DNA from: Pyrrhosoma nymphula
Lineage: Eukaryota > Arthropoda > Insecta > Odonata > Coenagrionidae
Assembly (NCBI GenBank): GCA_963573305.1
Contig: OY754329.1
Location: 66,523,084 to 66,587,083 of the forward strand
Reading direction: 5' to 3'
DNA length: 64,000 nt
Part shown: piece by piece, positions 25,791 to 38,610 of the stretch
Layout of the letters: every line of letters begins with the position of its first letter
Position numbering within the stretch: the first letter of the stretch is position 1
Translations under genes and position numbers: made by a program
Notes under the pieces: generated by a model
Databases searched by the model: none
Told to the model about the DNA's origin: nothing
Seen by the model: the letters and a program-made list of their open reading frames with translations, nothing else

Positions 25791-26329
25791 ATTTTAGCTG
25801 GAGACTTGTGTATTGTCTCATTCTCCAGAATACTAAAGAGACTCAACACTTGGTCAATTATTTTACTGTGAACCCGAATCATACAATCACTCACTCCATT
25901 CTCCTTGTGAAAACCCAAAACCTTTTAAAGAAAACCACCATTAAGAAGTGACTGACTCCTTCAAAAATATGTAATCGAAGAATATGGTGGAAAATACACA
26001 TTATCGATACAAAGACTCGTTAAAACAGCTTTGTTGAAATTATTAAATGTTTTATATTTCTTAAAACGTGTATAATGACGTTATTGATTGATACAGCGGT
26101 ATTGAGATATCTGTACCTCGGTTTGCAGATTCGTGATCATGATTTGGGGAATTTATTTTCTGCCCCCACATAAGAAAACATAAACATTCTTGCTGAAAAA
26201 TTCTATGATTAAATGTCATTTAAAAACTAGTTTCGGGCACAGAGAGCCTTATGGCTGCATCTGGATGTTCTGTGTGTGGTTTAGCTAAATTCTAGCTCTG
26301 AAACAATTTAACTTTAACAATAAACTCAA

Positions 26330-26599
26330 TTAAGCCCAATTATTCTGCAATTCAACCTCATCATACAATTCATTTTCCCTGTCAAAAACCACTGCTTTGG
26401 TATTTGATACATTTGGCCTAATTTTCAATCTCTCTGTTGCTTCATTAAAGATACTAAGGGACCTTTGTAGTTCTTGCGGGCACTCAGACAGCAACATTTC
26501 ATCACCGGCGTATAATACTAATTGCATATTTTCATCTCTTACTATTACACCGATCTTAAAACTGCAAGCATCTTTCACAAGTACCACCCTCATCAGCAA
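26330..26599 (-). pseudogene. Reverse-transcriptase palm fragment with altered catalytic box
   Basis: The 89-residue minus-strand ORF contains QLVLYAGDEMLLSE, then CPQELQRSL, and a later VSNTKAVVF. This is the YADD region of a LINE reverse transcriptase (LLYADDxVLLSE, LQ-x-x-L, N-x-x-KTKxxVF). The catalytic pair reads AGD, so one aspartate has become glycine and the enzyme would be inactive. Nothing upstream or downstream of this palm block was recognised, so it is a short internal fragment. Its family need not be that of the C-terminal fragments elsewhere. Confidence 0.7.
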
Positions 26600-27114
26600 T
26601 CTCTAACCAGTCTGAGGACAATATCAAAAGAATAATCTTCACGAAAAGAACAGTTTCAACGTCGAGACAGTAGGGGAAAAACTCATTGACGGGAAAGAAG
26701 ACAATAAAAGGCGCGGGGAATGCTTTAGCGTCGTGACCCTTCATCTACCCGCTCCCCACACTAGACTTCATTTCCTTCCCTCGTTTGGCTAGGAACGGTT
26801 AGTGTCCTCTCCTTTCTACACACATACCCTCAGGAAGGGTCCTCTCTGAAAGGTTCAATGCTGGCGTGGATAAATGGAGGTGATTTTGTGAGCGCAAAGT
26901 GGAGAAAGAAAGACGGTCAGCCATTGGGAGGTGAGAGGCTCCTTAGAGAACTCTCTTTTATCGATGCCTCTATTGAGTCACCCCGACGGATCGCTGCCGA
27001 GAGGAAGTGAAGACATCCAGAGACGGATAGCGGTTCATTCGGACACAGCGGAAATGGTTCTCGAATGACCGAGGGATCCCTTTGGATGGGAATGAATTCT
27101 CAAAGTTGCAGAGC

Positions 27115-27612
27115 TCATCAACATACTACCCTGCGAGCAGTCTCAGAGGTGGGTGGCGTGGGGTGTTAGGACACCAATCGTGAAAGGGGAGGAAATAGGG
27201 GAAAGGAAAGGGGGACAGAGGTTAATTGTATGATTACGATGTGTAATATATTTTCGTCATGCTGTTTTTGTCATATCACTATTAGTTCGTGGAAATCAGT
27301 AATTTTTGTACCTCTTGTACCTCTGTGAATTTTTCAATATCGGTTCAGTAGTGTAACTCTCTTATTCTTTCTCATCTCTCAGTTCTAGAGATATAGCGTT
27401 GAGTCAAAATAATATCCTCCGTGTCGTTCTGAAATTCGTCTGATTTGAATTTTTGAATTAAACTAAGCCTAATGTCTCTAACAGCTCCCGACGTAGTCCC
27501 ATAAGCTGTGTGATATATTCTGTTCGCTAATAGAAGTATTGAACGCTAACGACGTTTAACTCAACTTTGTATTTCATTCACTTCGCGAATAGAATGTTTC
27601 TGTGCAGGGTCC
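27115..27612 (+). repeat. Dispersed repeat, about 500 bp, copy 1
   Basis: The copy starts near CATACTACCCTGCGAGC and runs through GTGTTAGGACACC, a GGGGAGG-AAAGG purine stretch, GTGTAATATATTTTCG, TTAGTTCGT, a CCTCCGTGTC block and GCGAATAGAATGTTTCT. The same ordered blocks occur at 37231-37780. It has no ORF. The head resembles a repeat widespread in insect genomes (TACATCTACATA-x-TACCCTGCAAGCCACC). It may be a SINE-like or LINE 3' UTR sequence; this is inferred. Confidence 0.7.
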
Positions 27613-29117
27613 CAAACACTCGTGGTTTCATACTAAGGAAATGCTTATACGTATATCTGAAAATTAAGTTATGAAAATTGAGCTTACAATTTCATAATTT
27701 TCAGGTGCCATAGAAATTAAAGTAATAGATATCTTTAAAAATTTAATGTTACACGAAACGTGACTTCTGCTTTACTTAGCCATACTCCTAGTTAAGATTC
27801 AAAACAGTAAATTTAGGCTGTATTACAGTCATATAAAAGCTATTTCGAGGTTTTCACTAAGTGTGTCATAGGTGTTAATTGGATTTCAACTTAGCATTGA
27901 CATGCACATTGAATTTAATCTTAACTCGACGATCTCACGTGAAGTAAAAGCCTTGCATTACTAAGACCAGCAGAATAGACGCACTAAAAAGGTGACATAT
28001 AGCCAATTGACAAACATACCCGGAAAATGCTAGGAATTAAATATTTACTCGAAGAGTCGTTGAATAAAATATAACCAGGAAGCATCTCCCATTTTCCTCA
28101 AACTCATAATTTACCTCTTGGCTCAGCTGAAATTAGGGGGGAAAGAGAGTTTCCAAGAATAGTTTGAGTCTCCATTTTCTCCGTGAAATTTGTTTCTCCG
28201 TGTTTATAAATAGGGCATGCAACCTTTCAAAAATTAATAGAGACAAGAAAATTAGACCTCACAGGCATTTAAATGAGTCAGAAAACTTGACAAACGAGCT
28301 AGAAAAATTAGGATGATGCATATGCTAGTCTAAGTCCTCTTCTATTTCTCAACTTGCGTTCATTTTTTCGTCCCACCATTTCATTAATTTTTCCTTAAGT
28401 GGCGCAAAAAGAGCCAGTCCTCGGGAAGCGATGTACGCATACTGTAGCATGCAAGGGGATGCTCCCGTTTTACGGCAAGGCGGAGGCCAAGCAAGGGATT
28501 AGGGGAGAGACAGAGGCGGAACCAACGGACAATAAGTGAGAGGAAAGTGTGGATGGAGACGATCATTATAAAGATGGCCAAGAAAGAGAGATATTCAGAC
28601 AGTGACACAAATATACCAAGTTACTCCTCTTCATATTCATTTCGTGGGTAAGGCTGCTTATGGAAATAGAACACTTACCCAAAGAACAGTTTCGAAACTA
28701 TAGCATCACTTTCTGGACAAAATTATGCTTTCTTAAAAAAAAGGCTAAAATAATTCCTCGAAATTAAAGCAGCAGCATCGAAACCGTAGTAGACTAAATA
28801 AAATATCATGAGGAGAAACAAAAAGTTCCTTATTCGCAATGCTGAAATTCCACGAAACTCAGCCAGTACCTACAGCGTAGGCTTCTTAGCCTCTCCCTGA
28901 TACCATCGTAGACCATGTCGGCCCACTTTGCGTTCACCACTTAACTAATATGCTATTACAATTATGGGGAGAGAGTTTTGGTGCTATTTTCCTAAATGAA
29001 TGCAACGTTTTTCTTAAATGTACTGTAATTTTTTTCTTCTAAATGAAAAATGATTACATTTCATCTTATGATTTTGTTTCTTATCCTATCTTTTAATTTG
29101 CAACATTATCTAAGTAT
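27613..29117. other. No recognisable gene
   Basis: AT-rich. A minus-strand ORF at 28384-28608 has a hydrophobic start but no domain and no supporting context. Confidence 0.4.
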
Positions 29118-29230
29118 TTATATTCCTGCTGATGCTATGTTCTTTCTTTCATTATTAAATAGAACTTGTGTCTCGCTACCGTACAGGACTACCGGAAGCC
29201 GGACACTGCGGCAGGTATTACCGGATCTGC
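29118..29230 (-). pseudogene. Possible short LINE RT fragment
   Basis: Within a minus-strand ORF the motif RLPVVLYGSETQVL appears, matching the P-V-x-LYG-x-ETW box that follows the palm domain in many LINE reverse transcriptases; the expected tryptophan is a glutamine here. Nothing recognisable extends on either side, so this rests on one motif. Confidence 0.4.
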
Positions 29231-32200
29231 TCTTCAAGTTCAATATTAAAGGTATGACAACTTGGGAAGGGAGAAAATAAGGCGTGAGAGATAGCTGCAA
29301 AAATATTAAGCCATATTTTTTCAACCTTTTTGTCAATACACTGGCCCAAGGTGATAGCAAATAACTGCCTTTTCATTGTTATCCCTGAAAATGCCAGTTA
29401 TCCTCTGAAAGGTGGGGTGGTATCTCTTGTAGGAACAATTAATTAAGGCATGTAAAATTCTTCTCCAAAGTGGTCTATCGATTTATGACACCATATTTTG
29501 AGGGTTGGTTTTGCGTGCAAAATATTTTTAGGGCAGGATCGTACCTTTGTTAAAATTCGTAATGGGACAAATTTTGATCTTAAAAAAGATTTCCTGGACA
29601 AATTATGAAAAATATTGGAATCAAAGGGTACTTTTTAGTCAGAATTTTTATATTTCACGACTTTTGTACACAATATAATAAACTTACTAAATTGAAGATC
29701 ATAGAAGCAAACGATTTGTGGACTTGTGAGTACGTGATTTTCAGTGACATTCGGAAAATTTAATTTGCTCTTGGCTAATGCATAATTTATTCACAAATTC
29801 CCTATCCAAAAGGAAATTTTTTTATTCGATCAAAGATTGGTGTCCAGATATTCAATGAAGAGAACACGGTATAATAGTACATTATTTGTGTTTTTCAATG
29901 ACCAATTTTCAGGATTGTAGCTGCGTCGACGGCAGAGGTCATTTTGGACCCGTTTCCATTTAGCAAAGTCCAGATAATTAAAGTTTAAGGTAAAGGGTGT
30001 AACCTAGGCTAGAAATAAAAGCAAAAAAATATCCCTGATTCTATGCCATCAATGCTTCACTAAACAGCTTTATGATGGGCGTGAATGCGGAGCCAAAATT
30101 GTTTTTTAAATTTGAATTCATTGCCAGATATCACCAATTTGAGCTTTTTTCCTTAGTTACTCTGCAAATGAAAAACTTTCACGTTGTTAATGAAGTCGAA
30201 AAAACTCTAAGGTTAAAACTTTTATTTATGTACTACCTAATTGGGAAATAATCCACTGGTAGGGCACAATTGCTCGTGAAGTCACGCCAGATCGACGAAG
30301 GGAGTTATTTCCCTGACGCCACCCAAAATTAGACCTAAAGAATCTACGGCATGAAGAGATAAAAGAATAAAGTTATGCAGGGGAAAACTTGTGCATCATA
30401 AACTGGTTAGAACTATAATAGAAGCACAGTAATAATAGCACAAGCTTTAGAGGAATATTTTTTAATGATAAACTATCTAAGAGTTTTAATACCTAAATTC
30501 ACAGAAAAAGCTCTTACTCATGTTACTCCAATAAGGTTTGCCTGATGAAAAGGATCAATGTTGATTTTCATTAAGGGTGCTTTTGAAAATCCTTCACTCA
30601 ACGCGCTTCCTTTGCCGCATGTATTCGTTTGAATCGGGCTCGTATGGTTTTCAAATACATGAAAGCTTCTACTCAGATAAAATCAATGGACGTGGTCCCC
30701 GAAAGAAGCATTTGCGAATTTTCGGTCGGAGAATTTCGAGTATTTTATTTCGGCAATGGCTTGAAGGAGGTGGAGTGCTTTGCTAACAAGCAATCGAGAG
30801 TAAATCAACCGATCTTTTTAGATGCCGATTGCTGTGATAGGTCTTCTCAAACCAATACCTAATCGTATGCCCCACACTAAAACACGATTGATTACCTCCA
30901 TTCCCTTTCAGCGACTGGCATTCTCAATTCCGTGTTTTGCGCTTAACTATGATTTGATCGCGACCCCGATTCACTTGCTTTCACAGGGTAGTGGGGTATT
31001 CAATGTAAATTAAATTAGAATTGGGGGTATGACAGGTCCCTATAAAAATAAGCCTAACTCTTTTTATTAAATTTTACTAAGCCTCGGGAGAAACTTGTAA
31101 AAATACTTCTTCCTGTTCACTGACTGTGAGCTAAATAAATGGTTTATACGCTATTCCTCAGGATGATTTTCTCATATTGGATCACATTCCTGCTGAATGA
31201 CTTTCTTATTACATCAACAAGAATAAATGTTAGACCTAAGCTTTAACTTGCTAACAGAAACTTGCTGATGGAGGAAATTATACCATACGAGAAGTTTTTT
31301 ATCTTAAGGCATAAAGTTTAATCTCGAGCTCAAAGGGATAAAGGTACTTAAGACTTAATTATGGTAAAGAGCGAGAATAAATACCACGTGGTTTCAGAGT
31401 TTCGGTTATTTTCATGAATACAATCCAGAATACAGGTAACGTCACCACGGCTCTTCCAAAATCCAAGGAGCACATAGTCATATGTTAACTCCTGATAAGG
31501 AAGCATTTACCTCCAAATTGCGTAAGCTCGTGGCATCTGTTCCACAGTACCCATGAGTTTCGCGTATCTCAAGGACCACCAGGGTATTCCAAAAGCCGCC
31601 ACCGCAGTGGGCGCATAATTCAACCATCCCCTTAGCAATGTAATCACTTTCATCGTGTTTGGATATTAAATTTTTCATAAAATTGTTTTGAAATTAATAC
31701 TCTGAGCGTTCTGCACACTGATCATTCGCCATGAATGCATCCTGCAAATTCTAAATTATCCTCCCCTCAGTGGGATAAGGCCTGAAAAAACTATTGATTA
31801 GGATTGAAATTTCAACTAATAAATATGCTTAGTGCACATTTTCTGAAAGTAAGTATTTTGGCGAGATACTGACTTAAGGTTTAAGTCTACCATATCGCAA
31901 ACGGAAAAAATGAGGAACCAAATGACTGGATCGTAAAAAAAAATTGAAAAATATTGCTCTAAATTAAACAGCTCAAACGAATTCACTGCCATCAATTTTT
32001 ATAAGCTTTTAAAATTGTTAACTCTTAAATGAAACATCCTGTAAAGAGCGCGTCTTTCATCTTCAAGAAGAGAATAATATACTCGATGGATAAATGGATC
32101 ATTCCCACTCTGCATATGGTGTGCGGTGCCGAAAGCGACTGCTGAAGCCAAATGCAAACGGTTGTACTGGAGACAGGAAGGATCTCCGGTGAAATAAAAT

Positions 32201-33122
32201 TACTACTGAATATCAAATGAGACAACGCACCCAAGAGAGACTCAGAAGGCAGGGCCCATGAGGAGGAACTGGTGAAAAAACATAGTGTTATCTCCTTCCT
32301 TACTCCCGAGAACTTTCTCAAGAATGAAGGAAGACAAATCGCCAAAGGGATGGAGGGAGACACCGGGGCGGTCGGGAGAAGACTCGAAGTCGGCTTCAAA
32401 AATTTATCTCGCGCTACTTTTTCGGGGAAAACTTCTGCGTGGCCGCAAAGCCCCTTCTTCCGCCACCACTCGCGGGAGCTTAGCGCTGGCAACGCCGCCG
32501 GTCGCGCTTTGTGGTCTGACGGCTGGGGTAGGCTGCTGGTACCCTTGTCGGGAGAAAAAATATCCTAGAGAAGCTTCCCCCCTCCTCCCAGAGGAGCGAA
32601 TGGATGACTGAGAAGAAACAATCTCTCCAACCTTGAAATATCTCCCAGTAGGAAAGAGCAAGCGGTGTCAGCAATACATCTAGCTTGGTGACCTTTAGAA
32701 CAAGGGAAGGCGTCAAGTGATGCGTGGTAAAGCGTTATATGAAGGAGATAGAGTGGTCATGGTACACTCTTTCGGTAATAGTCATTAAGCCCATGTCCCA
32801 CGGAACAAGTTCCTCTGAAAACTTTTCCGTGAAACGGAGGCTTTAACTAAATATTGTATCGTGTGACAAAGGAACAGCATGATGTCTTGTACACAATTGT
32901 ATGTTAGTCATATTTTTTGGCTGGCTCTATTTTTACTTTAAAACACTTTTGTTCAACTTCACCGGAATGTCTGCGGGTGTAGGTGAACTCTTACGTACTC
33001 ATTTTCATCCACTTCCCAACAAATTTTAGTTTTGAAATTTGGGAAAAATTAGGAGTTTTGCTAACAATATCATATTATGGAAAAATATTTATATATAAGT
33101 TATAAAAATGAAAAAAGCTTAG
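29231..33122. other. No recognised gene; GC-richer island at 32260-32700
   Basis: Bases 32260-32700 are notably GC-rich and keep five overlapping ORFs open on both strands (for example 32025-32492 -, 32285-32611 +), as GC bias alone would do. A minus-strand ORF at 31478-31678 (66 codons, motif AHCGGGFWNTLVVLE) lies in a slightly GC-richer patch; I do not recognise it. The rest is AT-rich. Confidence 0.35.
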
Positions 33123-35234
33123 AAAAGCGCGAGGAACTTAAAGGCTCTACACCTTCGCCTCACGGTGATTCTCACTCCCTATGACTGGGAATACATCGAC
33201 AAAGCAACGGCTGCCCAGGGTCAACTGCTGCTGCGAAACAACACAGAGAGACAGAAAAGGAAGTACGACCAACTTCACAAGCAACAGACGCCTCCAGAGC
33301 TGGACAAAAAGCGGATTATCATCAACCTGACTGGATAGGCCCTTGACGAGCCAACTGTATCGGTCCTTTCAAAAGGTCTGAACTTTGCGCCAGCACCGAG
33401 GTCGATCCCATACAGCGATATCGTCGGAGGAATAGAGCAAGTCATACGAAAGCTGCCTGGAGAGACCGCGGATGAGATTAGGAGCGACGTCGCGATGGTC
33501 CTTAAAAGGGCCGTTGTTCCCAAACCAAACATCACCAGAGATGAACAGGAGGCTCTCAGCCGCTTGAGGGATAACACGGAACATGCTATCCTTCCCGCGG
33601 ACAAAGGCAATACCACGGGAGGGGAGGATTACGCCCGCGAAATCCATGGTATCCTCCAAGACGAAGCATACCGGCCAATACCAAAGGACCCGACGGAAAG
33701 CAGAATCAAGAAGACAATTGCTCTGATAAAAAAATCGGGGCTGCCAGAAGAAGCGAGGAGAAACTTGGTACCGCAGGCACCCGTTACCCCGAGACTGCAT
33801 GGGTTGCCTAAGGTACACAAGCCTGGAACACCCCTGAGACCCATTGTGAGTGCCATTGGCGCTCCTACCTACTATTTGGCGAGATACCTCACCAGCGTCC
33901 TTTCGCCGCTGGTGGGAAGATGCGATCATTATATGAAAAACTACGCAGAGTTCGTTAAGACGCTGCGAAACATCCATCTAGACCAGATGGACATCATGGT
34001 GAGCTTTGACGTCGTGTCCCTCTTCACACGAGTTGCCCTCATGGACACGCTTCAACTCCTGAGGACCCGCTTCGACCAGAACACGGTGGTACTATTTCAT
34101 CATGTACTAACAACGACGTACTTCATGTACTATGGAAAATTCTTCGAGCAGACGGAAGCCGTCCCCATGGGATCTCCCCTCTCTCCTGCCATAGCCAAGC
34201 TTTTTACGGAGGATTTTGAGGAGAGGGCTCTATCCAGCGCCCCACATAAACCTAAATGCTTCTACCGCTACGTAGATGACACATTCATTGTTTGGCCACA
34301 CGGGCAGGAGGCCCTCCAGGAATTCCTCCACCACAGGAATGGCCAGCACCACAACATCAAGTTCACGATGGAGAAAAATGGACGTCTGCCATTCCTTGAC
34401 ATCCTAATACATCGAAAGGAATATAGATCCCTGGGCAACCGGGTGTATCGCAAGCCCACTCATACAGATATCTATTTGAATGGGAGGAGTCACCATCATC
34501 CCGCTCAACGAAGAGGGGTTGTGACAACTTTAGTTCATCGCGCCCGAACCATAGCCGATGAGGAAAGCCTGCCTTGCGAACTGAAACACCTGCGGAAAAC
34601 GCTCAGGCAGAATGGATACAGTGAGAGGGACATCCATTGCGCTCTTAAGAAACCCTCCGATGAAGACATGATGGTCCTGAAAAGAACTGATGAGGAAAAA
34701 GAGAAACCGGTCGCGAGGGCTTGCATCCCGTTCATCTCCACTATATCCGGGAGGATATCGAGAATACTGGGAAAACATCAGATTGAGACAATCCATAAGC
34801 CACCACGGAAACTGAAGAGTAAACTAACCAGAGTTAAGGGCAATCTTGGACAGAAGACGCCAGGAGTATACCAAATCCCCTGTGAATGTGGAGAGGTCTA
34901 CATTGGAGAGACTGGTCGAACTATCGAGACCCGGATTAAGGAGCACAAGATTAGCAACAGACTGGCCCACCCCCAGAAGTCAGCCGTCGCGGAACATAGT
35001 CTCAGCCGGGACCATCGAATCGTATTCGACGACGCAAAACTTCTTTGCAGATCAAGCGGATACTGGGACCGGTTGACAAAGGAGGCTATTGAGATAAGGT
35101 TGGCGGATAAAAACTTCAACCGCTATACGGGATACTCGATCAGCCCTGCATGGAGACCAGTTCTAAATATAATTAAGACGGCGCGAAAAAACTGCATCCA
35201 CAGGAACGACAACGGCCAACCAGAAACGACCTGA
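33123..35234 (+). pseudogene. Penelope-like RT with GIY-YIG endonuclease, one in-frame stop
   Basis: The open frame from 33495 encodes 579 residues. In order: LPKVHKPGTPLRPIVSAIGA (about 102-121), the RT motif MVSFDVVSLFT (about 167-177), AVPMGSPLSP, the catalytic FYRYVDDTFIVW with YVDD at about 259-262, and LPFLDILI. The GIY-YIG domain begins near residue 454 (GVYQIPCECGEVYIGETGRT, then RIKEH). Both RT aspartates and the GIY-YIG tyrosines are present. The frame continues upstream of the apparent start: KGLNFAPAPRSIP and IEQVIRKLPGETADEI are typical Penelope N-terminal sequence, and a single TAG at 33336-33338 interrupts it after INLTG. Before that, the frame is open back to 33123 (with LLLRNNTERQKRKY). 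The true start is missing. The 202-residue antisense ORF is a shadow. Confidence 0.9.
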
Positions 35235-35288
35235 CGCACGGCCGGAAGATATATAAACCCAGACAAATTTAGACCCAGCACTCAACGC

Positions 35289-35323
35289 CCTGAGGACGAT
35301 GGCAGAGTTAGCCATTGAAACGT
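35289..35323 (+). ncRNA. Hammerhead-ribozyme-like motif of the Penelope-like element
   Basis: CTGAGGA (35290-35296) fits the CUGANGA core. ATGGC and GCCAT form a five-pair stem around the loop AGAGTTA. GAAAC (35317-35321) fits the second half of the core. Two extra bases on the left of the stem and one on the right depart from the standard hammerhead, so cleavage may be lost. Hammerheads are known in Penelope-like elements; the position just after the ORF agrees. Confidence 0.4.
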
Positions 35324-35410
35324 CGGCTCTGGCTGAACATCTCACCTGGTGGGAATCCCGTGAAGAATTCATTTACATCGTGCGCCAAGCACCAAGCACC
35401 AAGTGTTACA

Positions 35411-37230
35411 ATTACTGAACTGAAAAAAACCCTGACGCAATAATATGAAAATTTGAAAAACTTAAAACAATATCACCTATGCTGTATTGCTGTTATTGTT
35501 TGGGTGTACCCCTCATACTTATTCAGGTGTGTTACCCGACGTTCCGTGGCCGTTGGTGGTCACTTTATCTTAGGGAATGAGGATCTGTCTAGCAGGGGGG
35601 TTTAAATAACGGTTTATGGAGGGAAGAGGATGGGAAAGGAAGGTGTGGAAGGATTAGTCATTGTATTTTTATTTAAAGTTAAAGCCGGGTCCCACGTGAG
35701 GTTGAGTTTGAGGCCACAGTCTCTATTGTAATTTTCTTTAAATTTGCTTACCTCCAATACTTCGCGGATCAGTGGGGGCTTGAACCGAACACACGAATAA
35801 CAAGAGCAATACAGCTACAATAACCCGCGAAAACTTCAACCAAGAATATCACCTATATTTATCGTAATTAATAAAAACGGCCATTTTTACCATTTCACAT
35901 TTTTTCTAGAGCCTGTTAAGTTTTCCGTTCAGTTGCAATATTTAACGGTTTCGTCAGGAGTTGCTATAATAATTATTTGTTCAAGAAATGAATTGCTTAG
36001 TATACGTAATCGCCAGCGATCACCATGTCAAGGATCTCTACAATATCCTCCAAGAGTTTCTCTCATGGTGAGAGGGCACAGTAACAGTTTTAGTTCAAAG
36101 GTTTATGTGCACTGCATCGTTTAACATAAACTATCAGAAATAATTGTGGGGTTGGAAAAAGTGTTTAAATTAATGTGAACTACAGCACTAAACTTTAAGT
36201 ACGATGCGCGAACGGAAGATGTTAACCAATTTTAATTTTTTGTGTGCCGTTTTTCTTCTTTTTACAATAGGCAACGTTTCCGCACTAAAGCGTTACGAAA
36301 AAAAATATTTATTTTTTCAACCCACCCTAGTCTTCATAATAAAGTACTTCCTTCAATTGTTGAGTACCGAGTAATAACAAGCGATTCAAAGATGGAAATA
36401 GCAGCGAAAAAAAACGAAAAAGAGAAAGAAGGCTAAGAGCCGAAAGCTAAGAGAAGCTACGGAGCTCCACGTGGGGTAGAAAAAGGAAGAGGTAAAGATG
36501 GGAAGAATATGAAGCACGTGTATTTGCGATCCGCGGGCTTAGATATAAAAAGACTGGGAGGATAGAGTTGGGAGTCATCTGAGCGTGCAGCCAAAGTGTT
36601 GCTCCAGAGATTGAAGTAGATGGCAAAGAAACGCGTGGGGAGGTGAGTACACGCGCGTGGAAAAGGGAAGAAAAAGGGTGTGTAACCGGCTCAAGTTAGC
36701 AGGTTTATATAAGGGTAACAGAATTCCATTTCAGAAAAAGGATAACCCTGCCTGAAATCGGCGGCCCGAGATGGGTTTATGGATGGCTCAAGGAGACACG
36801 GGAGGATTTATTGATGAAGTTTGTAGCAAGGAGACTGCAAGATTGGATCTGAATACACCTACTATGGATAAATGGAATTTCAAAAGAGTGAGCAAGAGGG
36901 TTTGTTAGAGGTAGCGATAGGCTCAAGTCGGCAATAAATCGATCAGCATGAACAAAAAATCATTTTTCTGCGTGCCAAGACTGTGAAAGTGACTTGATAT
37001 CCAAGAGAAACCGATTTTCCTCTCTTTTACTCTAGTGAGGACTACAAGAGATCATCCTTTACAGAAATCCAAAATTACCAAAATATTCGAATTTACAATT
37101 ACGGTGCGTACCTATTATTACTCGCCATTAGCACTATTCTCTAACTCATTGACATTTCGCTCTCAGGTCGTCAGAAAGTAACGTCCCTGCAAGTAACAAA
37201 TCTTCTCGATCAAAAAAGACATTTAATATA
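35411..37230. other. No recognisable gene
   Basis: Bases 36430-36700 are purine-rich (AAGGGAAGAAAAAGG type). Short ORFs at 35933-36124 and 36242-36436 have no domains. Confidence 0.4.
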
Positions 37231-37780
37231 TACATCTACATAATACTTTGCGAGCCGCCGTAGGTAGTGTGACAGTGGGTGTTAAAACACCTGTCATGTG
37301 AAGGGGAGGGAATATAGAAAAGGAAGAGGAAGAGGAGATACATGTTAACTGCATATTAAAGGAGTGTATAATTATTTCGCTCTATTTATGTCAAAGTCAA
37401 TATTGGTCCATGGAAAGAAGGAATTTTCGTACCTTTTAGTTCGTTAGTGCGTCTCTCTAATTTTGTCACTTAAATGAGTTCTAAATATGTTCTGCTGGGT
37501 TACAATAATGTTCTCCGTGTCATACTAATACTAGCATAATGTGAATTTTTCGAGGAATATAAGCCTCCAACTCTCTAGCGGCTCCAATCTATCATCTGTG
37601 CAACACTCCGTTTGATCGTTGATGTTTTTAGCGATGCGTACGAATTTACCTTGAATTTGATATATTTAAATATTTGCGAATAAAATCTTTCTCTGCACCG
37701 TGGCTAATATAATAATGTTAACCTGTAATGATATTTTACTTATAAGGTCAATTAAATATTTTCTGTGCAGGGTCCAAAAT
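37231..37780 (+). repeat. Dispersed repeat, about 500 bp, copy 2
   Basis: It begins TACATCTACATAATACTTTGCG and carries the same ordered blocks as 27115-27612: GTGTTAAAACACC, the GGGGAGGGAA-AAGGAAGAGG purine tract, TATTGGTCCATGGAAAG, TTAGTTCGTTAGTG, TGTTCTCCGTGTCAT, GTGAATTTTTCGAGGAA and GCGAATAAAATCTTTCT. A 17-base piece, GGCGACGTATCCGAAAT, is duplicated at its right edge (near 37784-37825). Confidence 0.7.
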
Positions 37781-38377
37781 GCTGGCGACGTATCCGAAAT
37801 GCTATATGGCGACGTATCCGAAATAACTAAAGTGAAATGACATCTCTCTCTGATTCCCAGATATTAAACTTCATGTCGCCTCTAAACATTTTCTCCCCCA
37901 ACTTCATACTTAAGGTATTTCCATGATTAATTTCATAATAAGTTAACTGCATGACAGTTAAACTTTAATACCTGTGGATTAAACGGCATAGCAAGAGACA
38001 ACTGTAACAATGGCTATAGCAAAATTTCGATAATTTTCGACGTATTAGATGTACTAATGCAATTCGCCTGGAGTCTGCGTTCCTCATGCAGGTCAGATAA
38101 AGTTAAGGGCAAACCGAGTAAAAGGGTAAGAATATGTTTCGCTGCCAAGGGTTTATCTCTCGTTGGCTGCCTCTTTCCGCCTACGATGTTACCAATAAAT
38201 TTCGGACAAATAATAGTTGAGCCACATTCATTTTAAAGTAAATTCTGCAGGTTTTTCTGAAAATTCGTGTGTCAAAGCAGATGCCAAATTTTATTATTTT
38301 TGTATTGTTTAAAAAATACTGCCGTAACTTAATTATGGCCGGTTGCAGAAATATGCAAGGCCCGTTGCAATACTTAT

Positions 38378-38610
38378 TTATCTGTTACATAGGTATGAGA
38401 TCCATAAACCAAGAAATTCACTCAATATATTTGTAGAATGATTTGAAAAATTTATTCGTTTCATAAATGATCTCATGATTTATAAGGCTAGATGAAATGG
38501 AGTTAAATACTTATTAGTTCCATAGATAATTAAGATGGAAAATGTGCAATGTACTACTTGGGCTTTTAATTATTTGAAAACAGAGTTATTATGCAATAAA
38601 TGAGGAGTGG
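38378..38610 (+). repeat. Left arm of the long inverted repeat
   Basis: It is the inverted partner of 42592-42823. Differences cluster in two short patches (near 38447-38453 and 38524-38530), which suggests small conversions or indels rather than even decay. Confidence 0.85.

Larger units (their letters stand above)
33123..35410 (+). mobile_element. Penelope-like retroelement, 5'-truncated, nearly intact
   Basis: A contiguous reading frame with Penelope-type RT and a C-terminal GIY-YIG endonuclease is followed by about 170 bases of non-coding sequence that includes a hammerhead-like core. Sequence left of 33123 is ordinary AT-rich DNA, so the N-terminus is missing. The 3' boundary is uncertain: similarity cannot be followed past about 35410, where CACCAAGCACCAAG and an A-run occur. 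GC content is clearly higher than in the flanks, which agrees with an inserted element. Confidence 0.85.

Noticed and set aside
32025..32716. Five overlapping ORFs on both strands
   Set aside because: They stay open together because of local GC richness; none carries a domain.
33369..33977. 202-codon minus-strand ORF
   Set aside because: It lies wholly antisense to the conserved Penelope-like RT frame; GC-rich coding DNA keeps the opposite strand open, and its translation has no motif.
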